Part shown: one piece after another, positions 12,213 to 20,093 of the stretch
How positions within the stretch are numbered: position 1 is the first letter of the stretch
Layout of the letters: every line of letters starts with the position of its first letter
IMG/VR virus record: IMGVR_UViG_3300036845_000055
Span: 1 to 23,744 of that record
Length of the DNA stretch: 23,744 bases
Reading direction: 5' to 3' (one strand)
From: a virus
The notes under the pieces: generated by a model
What the model was told of the DNA's origin: nothing
What the model saw: only the letters and a program-made list of their open reading frames with translations
Databases searched by the model: none
Translations under genes and position numbers: made by a program

Positions 12213-13883
12213 ATGACAGCCTGGCCGGGGTGGGAAGAGGATCAAGAACTCTCTGAGCGGTACACGCGCAAAATCCGGAGCTCAGTCCGCGGGTGCGTCA
12301 ACGCCCGAGAGCTGATCACGGCCTGGGACACCATCAGTGCGATCCCGCAGCGCTGGGTTCCTGGTGACGCTGAGTCATTTCTCATGGCACAGGTTGCAGG
12401 CCGGATACAAGGTGTCATGGCTGAGCTGCTCGACCTTCTCTGGCAAGATGCGTGGGAACTCGGGGTTGCGAGTGCGGTGGCTCTGGCCGGTGACGGCATC
12501 GCGCCAGTCCAGAAAGGGAAGTCTAAGGACTTCGAACGCAAAGTCAAGTGTGATCTGGGACATGAGCACAACAGCCATGCCGCTGCCGGGCTCCTGATCC
12601 GGCATAAGCCGCCAGGTGAGAAGCGGAAGTGGCTGCTTCAGAAGCGCGGTGACGTCTCTGATTCCGGTATGTGGGAGATTTTTGGCGGTGCGCTTCATAA
12701 GGGCGAGCCTCCTTACCAGGGGGCGTGGCGTGAGGCTGAGGAAGAGGCAGGCAAGCTGCCGTCTAACCTGACGCTACACCATAAGGTTATTAATGATCAC
12801 GGTGGATGGACGTACACGACGTTCCTCATGGATAGTCCCGAGCTGTTCAACCCGACGCTGAACGGCAGTACGCCGGGTGAGGTTGCCGGGGCTGGCTGGT
12901 TTACTCACAAGGAAGTAAAGGGCCTTCCGCTACATCACGGCTTTGCTGACTGCTGGGATGTCCTCAGGCACAGCACGCAGGACACGGCAATCAACGCCGC
13001 GATGGCAAAGCGGTGGAAGAACCCGTTTCCGGGCGGGACGGCAGCCCCGCTGCCGGACGATCCGTGGGAGGACATCTACAACCGGCTGATTGCCCGGAGG
13101 GTTCCGCCGCTGCTTGCCGGCCCGCTTGCGTCGGCGTTCCTGACGTGGGAAAGCAATGACGGGGCATCAAGCATCATTGCCATGATCCGGACTCTCGTTA
13201 CGAAAATTGCGGGGGTCTTGCTCAGGCGGCGAGCGGGAACAATTACCTCGCGAGAAGCCGTCCAGGAAATAGACACGATTACTGGCAACGAGCCGCACAT
13301 GCGGCGCATTGCGACGACTGAGATTTCCGAGGCCGTCAACGCGGCTGCCCGCGAGACTTATATCGTCACGAATGAGATCGAGTATGTTCAGTGGGTAGTC
13401 GCTGACGCCGGGGCTTGCGCAGTATGCAAGATGAACGCAGCGGCGGGAGCCATCCCGATCGATCATGCATTCCCGTCCGGGGCCGTCCTGCCTCCTGAGC
13501 ACCCGAACTGCCGGTGTGCAATTATCCCGGCAGCAGTCCAGCCGCCGACCCGGCACGAGGAAATGCTGACGCCATGGAGTATGGCTAAGTCAGCCGAGAC
13601 GCCGTACCTGAGCAGTCATCACGCCCCGATCGGGCATGAGGGGCTGTGGCATTCGAAGAACCCGCCACTTCAGCTGCCGGCTTACATCCAGAACATCAGG
13701 AACGCCCTGATGCGAAGTGGCATGGACGAGCGCAAGGCGCACGCGATGGCTGTTGCAGCCGTTGAGCGCTGGGCAAAGGGTGACCTGAAGTGGGGCCCGA
13801 CCAGGCATGTAACACCAGAGGTTCGTGCAGCTTCAGCTGATGCGGTGCGTCAGTGGGAAGCACTCAGAGCGAATCATCCATAA
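12213..13883 (+). CDS. MuF-type head protein with embedded NUDIX hydrolase domain
   Basis: 556 aa, ATG directly after the previous stop. Residues about 110-265 are a NUDIX domain: CDLGHEHNSHAAAGLLIRH, a WLLQKRGD strand, then the Nudix box at 159-181, with G159, E165, R173, E174, E177, E178 and G180 all in the GX5EX7REUXEEXGU positions; only the last hydrophobic place is Lys181. These glutamates bind Mg and cleave nucleoside diphosphates linked to another moiety. Residues about 355-435 are the MuF domain: RRIATTEISEAVNAAARETY, ACAVCKMNAAAG (401-412) and PPEHPNCRCAII (428-439). Residues about 465-556 carry the LPAYIQNIRNALMRSGM and VTPEVRAASADAVRQWEAL segments seen in related head proteins. MuF proteins attach inside the head near the portal and can be ejected with DNA. 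The combination is unusual. Confidence 0.88.
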   Translation: MTAWPGWEEDQELSERYTRKIRSSVRGCVNARELITAWDTISAIPQRWVPGDAESFLMAQVAGRIQGVMAELLDLLWQDAWELGVASAVALAGDGIAPVQKGKSKDFERKVKCDLGHEHNSHAAAGLLIRHKPPGEKRKWLLQKRGDVSDSGMWEIFGGALHKGEPPYQGAWREAEEEAGKLPSNLTLHHKVINDHGGWTYTTFLMDSPELFNPTLNGSTPGEVAGAGWFTHKEVKGLPLHHGFADCWDVLRHSTQDTAINAAMAKRWKNPFPGGTAAPLPDDPWEDIYNRLIARRVPPLLAGPLASAFLTWESNDGASSIIAMIRTLVTKIAGVLLRRRAGTITSREAVQEIDTITGNEPHMRRIATTEISEAVNAAARETYIVTNEIEYVQWVVADAGACAVCKMNAAAGAIPIDHAFPSGAVLPPEHPNCRCAIIPAAVQPPTRHEEMLTPWSMAKSAETPYLSSHHAPIGHEGLWHSKNPPLQLPAYIQNIRNALMRSGMDERKAHAMAVAAVERWAKGDLKWGPTRHVTPEVRAASADAVRQWEALRANHP

Positions 13884-13903
13884 GAAAACAATTTTGGAGG
13901 CCC

Positions 13904-16885
13904 GTGGCCGTCATCACTGACCAGCCGGAAGGTGCGCTGGCCTTCGATAAGATCTTCAGCTTCCCGATCGAGAAGTCAAAGACGGAAATCACCGCTGATG
14001 GTGACATGTTCGTGTACGGGAAGTGCACGGACGGGCGCATTGACGCTGATGAGCAGATCGTTGACCCTGAGTGGTCAGCAGACGCCTTGTCTAAGTGGTT
14101 CGAGACGGGTGCCAACGTCCGGCAGCAGCATGACCCGAAGAAGCCGGTCGGCAAGGGCATGCACATCGAGCTGAACCGAGATGCAGACGGCGGCCACTGG
14201 CTGCGGGCTGAGGTCGTTGACCGAGACGCTCAGCGCCTTGTCAAGAAGGGCGTCCTCCAGGCATTCTCGGTCGGCATCATGAAGCCCAAGATCTTCGCTC
14301 ACAACAAGGCTCGCGGCGGCATCATCAAGGGCGGCGAGATGGGCGAGGTTTCCCTCGTTGACCGGCCAGCTAACTCGGGCTGCGGCTACGCAATCGTCAA
14401 GGCAACCGGCAACGGCACGCCAGAGTACATCGGCAAGCTGTCCGGTGACGCCGGTGTCCTGCGCAAGGCGCTTGGCATCGATCCTCGTGACATGCTGAAG
14501 ATGCCGCAGCCTGAGAAGGGCGTTGTCCCGGGCATCATCCGGTCGAGCGTGTTCGCTGACCCAGTCTCGAACCGGCTGAATGACGCGCTCCAGGACGAAG
14601 ACCTGCTGATGAAGCGGGACTTCTCCGCATCCGCCCGGCGCAGGTCAGCCAGTTCCGGGCACGCCATGTCTGACGGGTCGTTCCCGATCGAGAACGGCGG
14701 CGACCTCGACAACGCTATTCACCTGGCCGGTCATGGTAAGAACCCGGCTGCTGCTCGCTCGCACATCCGCCGTCAGGCATCCCGGCTTGGGCTGTCAGAC
14801 AAAATTCCCGACACCTGGAAGATGGCAGGTGACGCCGAGGATATCAGCGACCTGACGTCCGGACTCACTGAGGAGCTAGTGAAGGCTATCAATGAAGGGC
14901 TCGCATCAGTGGACGAGGTTCGCGAGGAACTCGGCAAGACGGCTGAGCCTGATCTCGTCAAGTGCGCAACTTGCGACGGCTCAGGCACGATCCGCGGTGG
15001 CGCAGTTGCCTGCCCGGACTGCAAGGGCAAGCCGGGCAAGGGTGACGAGGATGGTGTCGGCAAGTCACTCGCGCCGCCGGATGACGGTGACGACGATGAT
15101 GACGATGATGATGACAAGGACACCGGCGGCAGCGACTCTGACACCGGTAACAACACCAGTGGCAAGTCAGCTCGCACCGGCAGTGGCGGTGGCCTTGCAC
15201 TAGGCAAGAAGCCTCGTAACAGGGGTAATGGCGCGGGAGCCAAGCCGAGTGCTGACGTACAGGACAACAGCATGTCGGATGACTCCGCAAGTGGCCCCAA
15301 GGGCCGTAACTACTCAGGCAACAAGACCAGCAAGAAGTTTGCCTGCTCTAGCTGCGGGCACAAGGCCTTGAAGAGCGCGGCGTTCTGCGCTGGCTGCGGA
15401 GCTGAGTTTGTCGGCAAGCGGGGTGACCCGGCAGCAGGCGTTGTCGCCAAGAAGCCGACGAAGCCACTTCCGTCACACCGCGAGCCTGACGGCAATGTCC
15501 AGGATCTTGAGGGTGACGCAGGGCTGCCGTCCAGCCGCGAGAGCGACGGCCGTGACAACCAGCTGAATGCAATGGGCTGGGACAGCAGCGGCAAGCCGCC
15601 GGCTGGTGCAGCACTGCTGGATGGTGGCAGCAGCGCAGTCGGAGTCGGTAGTGGCAACAGCACGTCAATGGGGCGCAAGGGCTTCCCGGCTCCGTATTCT
15701 GTCGCCCGGATGCATGATGCTACCTGCTCGGCTTACAGCCTCCAGGTTGTCCTTGATGAGTACCCGTCGCTGGCAAAGGTTGCTGACGCGATGGATGTCG
15801 AGGACATCCGCATGCAGGCGTCAAAGGCCCTCGCTGACGGCGACTATGACCTGTCTGAGCTGATGCTTGGCGTTGCCCGCAATGCCGACATCGTGATCAA
15901 GACTGACGCGGATATTGTCGAAGACGTTCACGCCGACATGCACAAGGGCTTCCAGTCCATGTACCCGACGGCCAAGCCAACTCCTGGCTCAGTCTCACCT
16001 GGCATGTTTAAGCGGCCGTACGTGGACGCCGGGCACGCCCCGCTATCAGCTGAGCCGCGCAAGGCTGACCCGGCTGTCCCAATGCCGCCGGAGGCCCCGA
16101 ACGCCCAGGACTTCACGCGTGGCGCGCTCACTGCCGGTGAGCAGCGCGAGAGCCCAGGCAAGCAGACTGACACCGCCCGGGCAAAGCCGGGACGGCGCTT
16201 CTACTCAAACATGGCTAAGACTGACGCACGGACTGCCATGCAGGCCGTCCATGACCACGTCTCGTCCATGTTCCCGGACCTCTGCCCGCTGAATGCCCAG
16301 ACCGCACTGCCAAGCCCGATGGCAAAGGCAGAGGGCAGCGAGCAGCCGCAGAACCTCAACCTTCAGGCAGGCGAGATGACTCCCGAGGACGTGACCAAGG
16401 CCGTGCAGGAGGCCCTCCTGGCTGCCGGATACGACCCGCAGGGGATTAGCGCTGAGCGCTCAATGCCTGCTACCAGCAACCTTCCAGACGTCCAGCAGGG
16501 CCGTGCAACGGCATCGCTGGTCAAGGCCAGCAAGAGCAAGAATGCAGTTGCTCCTGCCGGCCTCTCTCCTGAGGATGTGGCTGAAATCGTTAAGTCAGCG
16601 ACAACGCCACTTCTCGACCAGATTTCCCAGCTCTCCACCCTCGTGGATAAGCTGGGCTCACAGCCTGATCCCGCACAGGCCCCTAACCGCGGGATGGTGC
16701 TAACAGGCAGCCAGGTCACAACGGGCGGTGCCCGGCCAGCGGAACGGCGTTCCCTGGTGGACGAGGCTGCGGTTAAGGCACGTGATGAGAAGCTCCGGTA
16801 CCTCCAGAGTTTCTCGCAGTCCGGCGACCCGACCATGCGCATGATGGCCGAGGAGCAGATTCACAAGATGCTAACCGCAGATTAA
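13904..16885 (+). CDS. HK97-type prohead protease fused to long scaffold-like region
   Basis: 993 aa from GTG 13904, with TTGGAGG at ideal distance; the frame is open upstream, but that part overlaps the MuF gene. Residues about 20-180 are the S78 prohead protease: H76 in NVRQQHDPKKPVGKG and S122 in LQAFSVGIMKP correspond to the catalytic His and Ser (HK97 H65/S114). Residues 257-305 form a DGSFPIENGGDLDNAIHLAG-type helical domain. Next are a DnaJ-like CxxCxGxG module (C354, C357, C370, C373), a poly-Asp stretch near 392-405, and a zinc ribbon (C481, C484, C495, C498). The C-terminal region is helical (VTKAVQEALLAAGYD, LLDQISQLSTLVDKLG), as in scaffolding domains that the protease removes during maturation. 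Typical proteases have about 200-250 aa, so this is exceptionally long. Confidence 0.88.
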   Translation: MAVITDQPEGALAFDKIFSFPIEKSKTEITADGDMFVYGKCTDGRIDADEQIVDPEWSADALSKWFETGANVRQQHDPKKPVGKGMHIELNRDADGGHWLRAEVVDRDAQRLVKKGVLQAFSVGIMKPKIFAHNKARGGIIKGGEMGEVSLVDRPANSGCGYAIVKATGNGTPEYIGKLSGDAGVLRKALGIDPRDMLKMPQPEKGVVPGIIRSSVFADPVSNRLNDALQDEDLLMKRDFSASARRRSASSGHAMSDGSFPIENGGDLDNAIHLAGHGKNPAAARSHIRRQASRLGLSDKIPDTWKMAGDAEDISDLTSGLTEELVKAINEGLASVDEVREELGKTAEPDLVKCATCDGSGTIRGGAVACPDCKGKPGKGDEDGVGKSLAPPDDGDDDDDDDDDKDTGGSDSDTGNNTSGKSARTGSGGGLALGKKPRNRGNGAGAKPSADVQDNSMSDDSASGPKGRNYSGNKTSKKFACSSCGHKALKSAAFCAGCGAEFVGKRGDPAAGVVAKKPTKPLPSHREPDGNVQDLEGDAGLPSSRESDGRDNQLNAMGWDSSGKPPAGAALLDGGSSAVGVGSGNSTSMGRKGFPAPYSVARMHDATCSAYSLQVVLDEYPSLAKVADAMDVEDIRMQASKALADGDYDLSELMLGVARNADIVIKTDADIVEDVHADMHKGFQSMYPTAKPTPGSVSPGMFKRPYVDAGHAPLSAEPRKADPAVPMPPEAPNAQDFTRGALTAGEQRESPGKQTDTARAKPGRRFYSNMAKTDARTAMQAVHDHVSSMFPDLCPLNAQTALPSPMAKAEGSEQPQNLNLQAGEMTPEDVTKAVQEALLAAGYDPQGISAERSMPATSNLPDVQQGRATASLVKASKSKNAVAPAGLSPEDVAEIVKSATTPLLDQISQLSTLVDKLGSQPDPAQAPNRGMVLTGSQVTTGGARPAERRSLVDEAAVKARDEKLRYLQSFSQSGDPTMRMMAEEQIHKMLTAD

Positions 16886-16906
16886 TCCAGATGGCTAAGG
16901 AGCCTA

Positions 16907-18787
16907 ATGGCGCAGATTATTGACGACGTCTCGGACGTCGCGAAGGATGCGGCGAGTGAGTCCGCATGGTATGAGACGCCCGTAGACATGCTGGCTGGCC
17001 GTATGCCAGAGGCAGTCAAGGGCGCAGGCTTTGCCCTCGGGCGAGGCAACAAGCCGCTTGACAACCCGGATGAGATCTTCGACCGCTCGTTCAAGGCGAC
17101 GAAGGCCCTCCGGGCCGCCACCTTCAAGGGCTACACGGCCCCGGACGAGGTGCGGAAGTCGCTGAACCCGGCGTTCTCGTCGCAGTTCGGCATGTTCATG
17201 GCTGGCGGAACCCCAGGGTTCGGCAACAACGGCCTGGGCAATCTTGTTGACCAGATCAACAGCGCATTCAAGCAGACCGACGCGCTGAAGAACTTCACCC
17301 TGACGTCCCCGCTGTCGTCTGGCTTCGTGCCGTTCGACCTCGTGGCACCGTCTCGGCTCATCTACCCGGTTTACAGCCCGCTGCGGAACAAGATCCCGCG
17401 GACGCCCGGGCAGGGCACCTCACGGCGCGTCAAGGTCACGACCGGTATCTCCGGCTCGCAGACGGGCGGCCAGGGTGTTGTTGACATCTCGATCCCGGAG
17501 CTTGTGTCCGGCTCATCGATCACCGGCACATGGCCGCTGAACCTGCCAGGCTCAGGCGCGCAGACTGCCGTTGACCTCAACGTGCCTTACCAGTTCTTCG
17601 GCCTTACCGAGGCGCTGTCATGGCTGGCGCAGTTCGCCGGCCAGGGCTTCGAGGACATTTCTGCCCTCGCCAACCTAATCCTCCTCCAGGAGTTCATGCT
17701 GGCTGAGGAGTACGCCATGATCGCGGCTACCCCGGTCAACCTCGTTGCTCCTGGTGCCCCGACTCTGGTTGCCCGCACCGCGGGCTCAAACGAGACGGCA
17801 ATCACCTACTCCAGCGGTGTTGTCGTCTGCGTTACGGCCGTGAACTACTACGGCGAGACAATTGCCTCGTCAACCGTTCACGCCACTGGTACCACCTCGA
17901 CCACGACAGTCGTGGACGTCACGATTGCCCCGGTTGCCGGCGCGCAGCAGTACAACCTGTACGTGGCTGACTCCGCAACAGCGGGTCTTGCCTCGGCTAC
18001 CCACCTTTACGTCGGCACCTCAGTGCAGGCAGGCGTCTCGTATGCAGGCAACCAGCAGGCTGGCTCAGTCGGCGGCCTGAAGTTCACGCTTCAGGGCGTT
18101 ATCAACGGCCCGCTGACGGGTGTTGCCCCTCCGATTGCCGACACCGGCACTGGCAAGTCCACCCGCATGGCCGGCATCATCCCGGTCCTCTCGGGCCAGG
18201 CTGCGACTGCTGGCGTGTACCCGACCTCCCCGGTCTCATGGCAGGGTGGTTACCTCAACCAGAAGCTGGGCACCCACCTCAGCATCACCGGTGTTAACAA
18301 CGCCCTCCAGGCGCTGTTCGACGGCTCCGGTGCGAACTCGCCGGGATCGTTCCGCGCTGACCCTGCCGAGCTGATCGGTGAAGGTGGCGACCTGATGCGC
18401 ATGTCTAACGACATCGTGCAGTCAGGCGCGGCTACCAACTACCGGCTCAACCTCGACCAGGGCCAGATGGCTGGGGTCCGGACCGGTGCGGCCGTGTCCG
18501 AGTTCCAGAACCCGATCACCCGGTCGATTATCCAGCTGCTGGTTCACCCCTGGTTCACCCAGGGCACGGCCATGCTGATGTCCTACACCCTTCCGTTCAC
18601 CTGGTCGAACGTGGCCAACGTGTGGGAGATGGTCATGGTGCAGGACTACCTCAGCATCTCGTGGCCAGTCATTGACGCAACGTTCCGGTACTCACTGTTC
18701 CAGTACGGCGCGCTCGTCTCGCAGGCACCACAGTACTGCGCCCTGATCCAGGGCATCCAGCAGTCGGACACTACCCCTTACAGCTGA
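16907..18787 (+). CDS. Major capsid protein (HK97 fold) with Ig/FN3-like insertion
   Basis: 626 aa, ATG 16907, AGGAG upstream, 21 bases after the protease/scaffold gene, the standard position for the capsid gene. The N-terminal part (1-110) is the delta/N-arm region; features such as FVPFDLVAPSRLIYPVYSPLRNKIPR (about 140-165) and EALSWLAQFAGQGFEDISALANLILLQEFMLAEEYAMI (about 228-265), a long spine-like helix, fit phage capsid proteins. Residues about 280-390 read as an extra beta domain: PGAPTLVARTAG, VCVTAVNYYGETIASS and VAGAQQYNLYVADS are FN3/Ig-type strands. The C-terminal part holds the A-domain-like segments TLPFTWSNVANVWEMVMVQDYLS. A perfect hairpin terminator follows. There is no membrane segment. 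Confidence 0.87.
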   Translation: MAQIIDDVSDVAKDAASESAWYETPVDMLAGRMPEAVKGAGFALGRGNKPLDNPDEIFDRSFKATKALRAATFKGYTAPDEVRKSLNPAFSSQFGMFMAGGTPGFGNNGLGNLVDQINSAFKQTDALKNFTLTSPLSSGFVPFDLVAPSRLIYPVYSPLRNKIPRTPGQGTSRRVKVTTGISGSQTGGQGVVDISIPELVSGSSITGTWPLNLPGSGAQTAVDLNVPYQFFGLTEALSWLAQFAGQGFEDISALANLILLQEFMLAEEYAMIAATPVNLVAPGAPTLVARTAGSNETAITYSSGVVVCVTAVNYYGETIASSTVHATGTTSTTTVVDVTIAPVAGAQQYNLYVADSATAGLASATHLYVGTSVQAGVSYAGNQQAGSVGGLKFTLQGVINGPLTGVAPPIADTGTGKSTRMAGIIPVLSGQAATAGVYPTSPVSWQGGYLNQKLGTHLSITGVNNALQALFDGSGANSPGSFRADPAELIGEGGDLMRMSNDIVQSGAATNYRLNLDQGQMAGVRTGAAVSEFQNPITRSIIQLLVHPWFTQGTAMLMSYTLPFTWSNVANVWEMVMVQDYLSISWPVIDATFRYSLFQYGALVSQAPQYCALIQGIQQSDTTPYS

Positions 18788-18798
18788 TCAACGACGGG

Positions 18799-18826
18799 GC
18801 CCGGCAGGTCACCCTGCCGGGCTTCT
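18799..18826 (+). terminator. Rho-independent terminator after the capsid gene
   Basis: A perfect 10-bp GC-rich stem, GCCCGGCAGG at 18799-18808 and CCTGCCGGGC at 18813-18822, with a 4-base loop (TCAC), followed by TTCTT. It starts 11 bases after the capsid stop and ends before the ribosome site of the next gene. It probably ends or attenuates the head operon, separating high capsid expression from the genes after it. The T-tract is short, so partial read-through is likely. No clear promoter is visible after it. Confidence 0.8.
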
Positions 18827-18841
18827 TAACAAAGGAGGCGC

Positions 18842-19105
18842 ATGGGCGCACCCCAGTCGGTCCCCGTCGCAACATCTGCTACATATGTCCAGACAGCAGC
18901 AGCAGGGGTCCAGTACCAGATCATGAATGTAGGCACAGTCACCGCTTACATCAGTAACAACGCGGCCGTCTCGACAACGACCGGATTCCCGCTGACTCCG
19001 AACAGCTTCATTAACTGGTATAGCGGGTATCAGCTTGGCGGGGCTATCTACGCCATCTGCGCGGTCGGTGGCACGACACTCAATGTCACCGGTGACGCCA
19101 CGTAG
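18842..19105 (+). CDS. Small beta-sheet decoration-type protein
   Basis: 87 aa, ATG 18842 with AAAGGAGG upstream. The pattern VPVATSATYVQTAAAGVQYQ, then MNVGTVTAYISNNAAVSTTTGFPLTP and a closing GGAIYAICAVGGTTLNVT, matches a widespread phage small beta protein (strand with V-x-V/A-Y-hydrophobic-G, TxTGFPLxPG turn, LYAIxAxG-T-x-V) found as decoration or connector subunits. It is the first gene after the capsid terminator, which suits a head decoration or head-tail joining role. No charged cluster or metal site is seen. The next gene encodes another 87-aa beta protein. Confidence 0.72.
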   Translation: MGAPQSVPVATSATYVQTAAAGVQYQIMNVGTVTAYISNNAAVSTTTGFPLTPNSFINWYSGYQLGGAIYAICAVGGTTLNVTGDAT

Positions 19106-19112
19106 GAGACAG

Positions 19113-19376
19113 ATGGCCACAAGCAAGACCGTTTCGCACCCGGCAGCAACAACGCTTCAGCTGGCCGGTAAAAGCTCGGGAATTCAGAGTGTCACTGTAA
19201 CGCCAACCGCAGTGGGCGAGCGACTGTGGATAGGCACTGACTCTCGAGTCAGTATTTATCCGTGGTACGGGGTATCAGTGACAACTGGCCAGTCTGTGAC
19301 GTTCCACGTGCCAGCGGGCCAGACTCTGTATTCATACACCAACCAGCCAGCCCAGTTCACCGTCTCAATCGCCTAA
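19113..19376 (+). CDS. Small beta-rich structural protein
   Basis: 87 aa. ATG 19113 was chosen because of TAGGAGA upstream; the open frame extends to 19035 but that would overlap the previous gene. Sequence features: TLQLAGKSSGIQSVTVTPTAVG, then ERLWIGTDSRVSIYPWYGVSVTTGQSVTF and VPAGQTLYSYTNQPAQFTV. It looks like a small all-beta domain whose end resembles carbohydrate-binding or decoration folds (PAGQTLY-turn). It has the same length as the upstream protein and a similar strand/turn layout, but I see no convincing residue-level match, so relatedness is only possible. Confidence 0.68.
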   Translation: MATSKTVSHPAATTLQLAGKSSGIQSVTVTPTAVGERLWIGTDSRVSIYPWYGVSVTTGQSVTFHVPAGQTLYSYTNQPAQFTVSIA

Positions 19377-19385
19377 TGGAGGCAA

Positions 19386-20093
19386 GTGCCTGCTTACACA
19401 CCACCGCTGAACGAGACAACGTCTCCGTACCTGTTTGACAGTGCCGTCTCAATCGGTGGCGCTGCGGCATGGACATCGCTGTCTCCGTGGGCCCCGGCTG
19501 ACTTCGGCTTCAAGGCCTGGAATATCCCGACGTACTTCGCAACTGGCACGTCAACGTTCAATGTCGTCGGCTCGGTTTACCTGACGACAATGCACCTTAC
19601 GGCCAACCAGACGTATTCCAACATCTACGTCAGCGTCCTGGCTTCCGGTGGCACGGCAACAGCCGGGTCATGCTTTGCCGGAATTTACAACTCAGCCGGC
19701 ACGCTTGTAGCCACGACTGCTGACATCTCGGGTGTCTTGGGAACAGGTGCCGCAAACCTTGGCAACCTGGCATTCCCGCTGTCCACCTCGTACACGCCAT
19801 CTGCTGGCGGCCTGTTCTACGTTGGCATGTTCTTCAACACATCGGGTACGGCTTCATTCCCGGTGCTGAGGAGCATGGTAGGCCAGACGGCAGCTAACGG
19901 CCTGACGGCCTGGGCTGGCACCGTTGGCTGGGCGGGGCTTAACGGAACTGGTGCAGTCGGCACTGGTACCAACGTCGCTCCGTACCCGTGGTCAGCGATT
20001 GCCACGACGTCAGCAACTTCCATGCCGGCGTCATTCACCCTTGGCTCAGCTGGTACCACCGGTGCTACATGCTTCTGGTGCGGTCTGGCGTGA
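19386..20093 (+). CDS. Beta-sandwich virion protein, fibre or decoration type
   Basis: 235 aa, GTG 19386 with TGGAGG upstream. The central part (residues about 58-165) shows a clear beta sandwich: VVGSVYLTTMHLTANQTYSNIYVSVL, a Gly/Thr turn, SCFAGIYNSAGTLVATTADISG, and GGLFYVGMFFNTSGTASFPVL. This order (VYLT-hydrophobic-hydrophobic, SxFAG-hydrophobic-Y-xxAGTLhAxTAD, YYVG) recurs in phage virion proteins with a lectin-like or appendage role. It has no catalytic motif. Its stop overlaps the next gene's GTG (GTGA), which couples it to the sugar cassette downstream and may mean that its product and the cassette act together. No specific family name is claimed. Confidence 0.72.
   Translation: MPAYTPPLNETTSPYLFDSAVSIGGAAAWTSLSPWAPADFGFKAWNIPTYFATGTSTFNVVGSVYLTTMHLTANQTYSNIYVSVLASGGTATAGSCFAGIYNSAGTLVATTADISGVLGTGAANLGNLAFPLSTSYTPSAGGLFYVGMFFNTSGTASFPVLRSMVGQTAANGLTAWAGTVGWAGLNGTGAVGTGTNVAPYPWSAIATTSATSMPASFTLGSAGTTGATCFWCGLA

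Noticed and set aside
15078-15122. GAT/GAC run considered as a phase-variation microsatellite
   Set aside because: The unit is three bases, so length changes would not shift the frame; it simply encodes an acidic linker.
14773-15300. Minus-strand frame with Ser/Pro-rich protein over the poly-Asp region
   Set aside because: Its poly-Ser run is only the reverse reading of GAT/GAC codons; the + strand encodes zinc modules and a continuous protease/scaffold protein.
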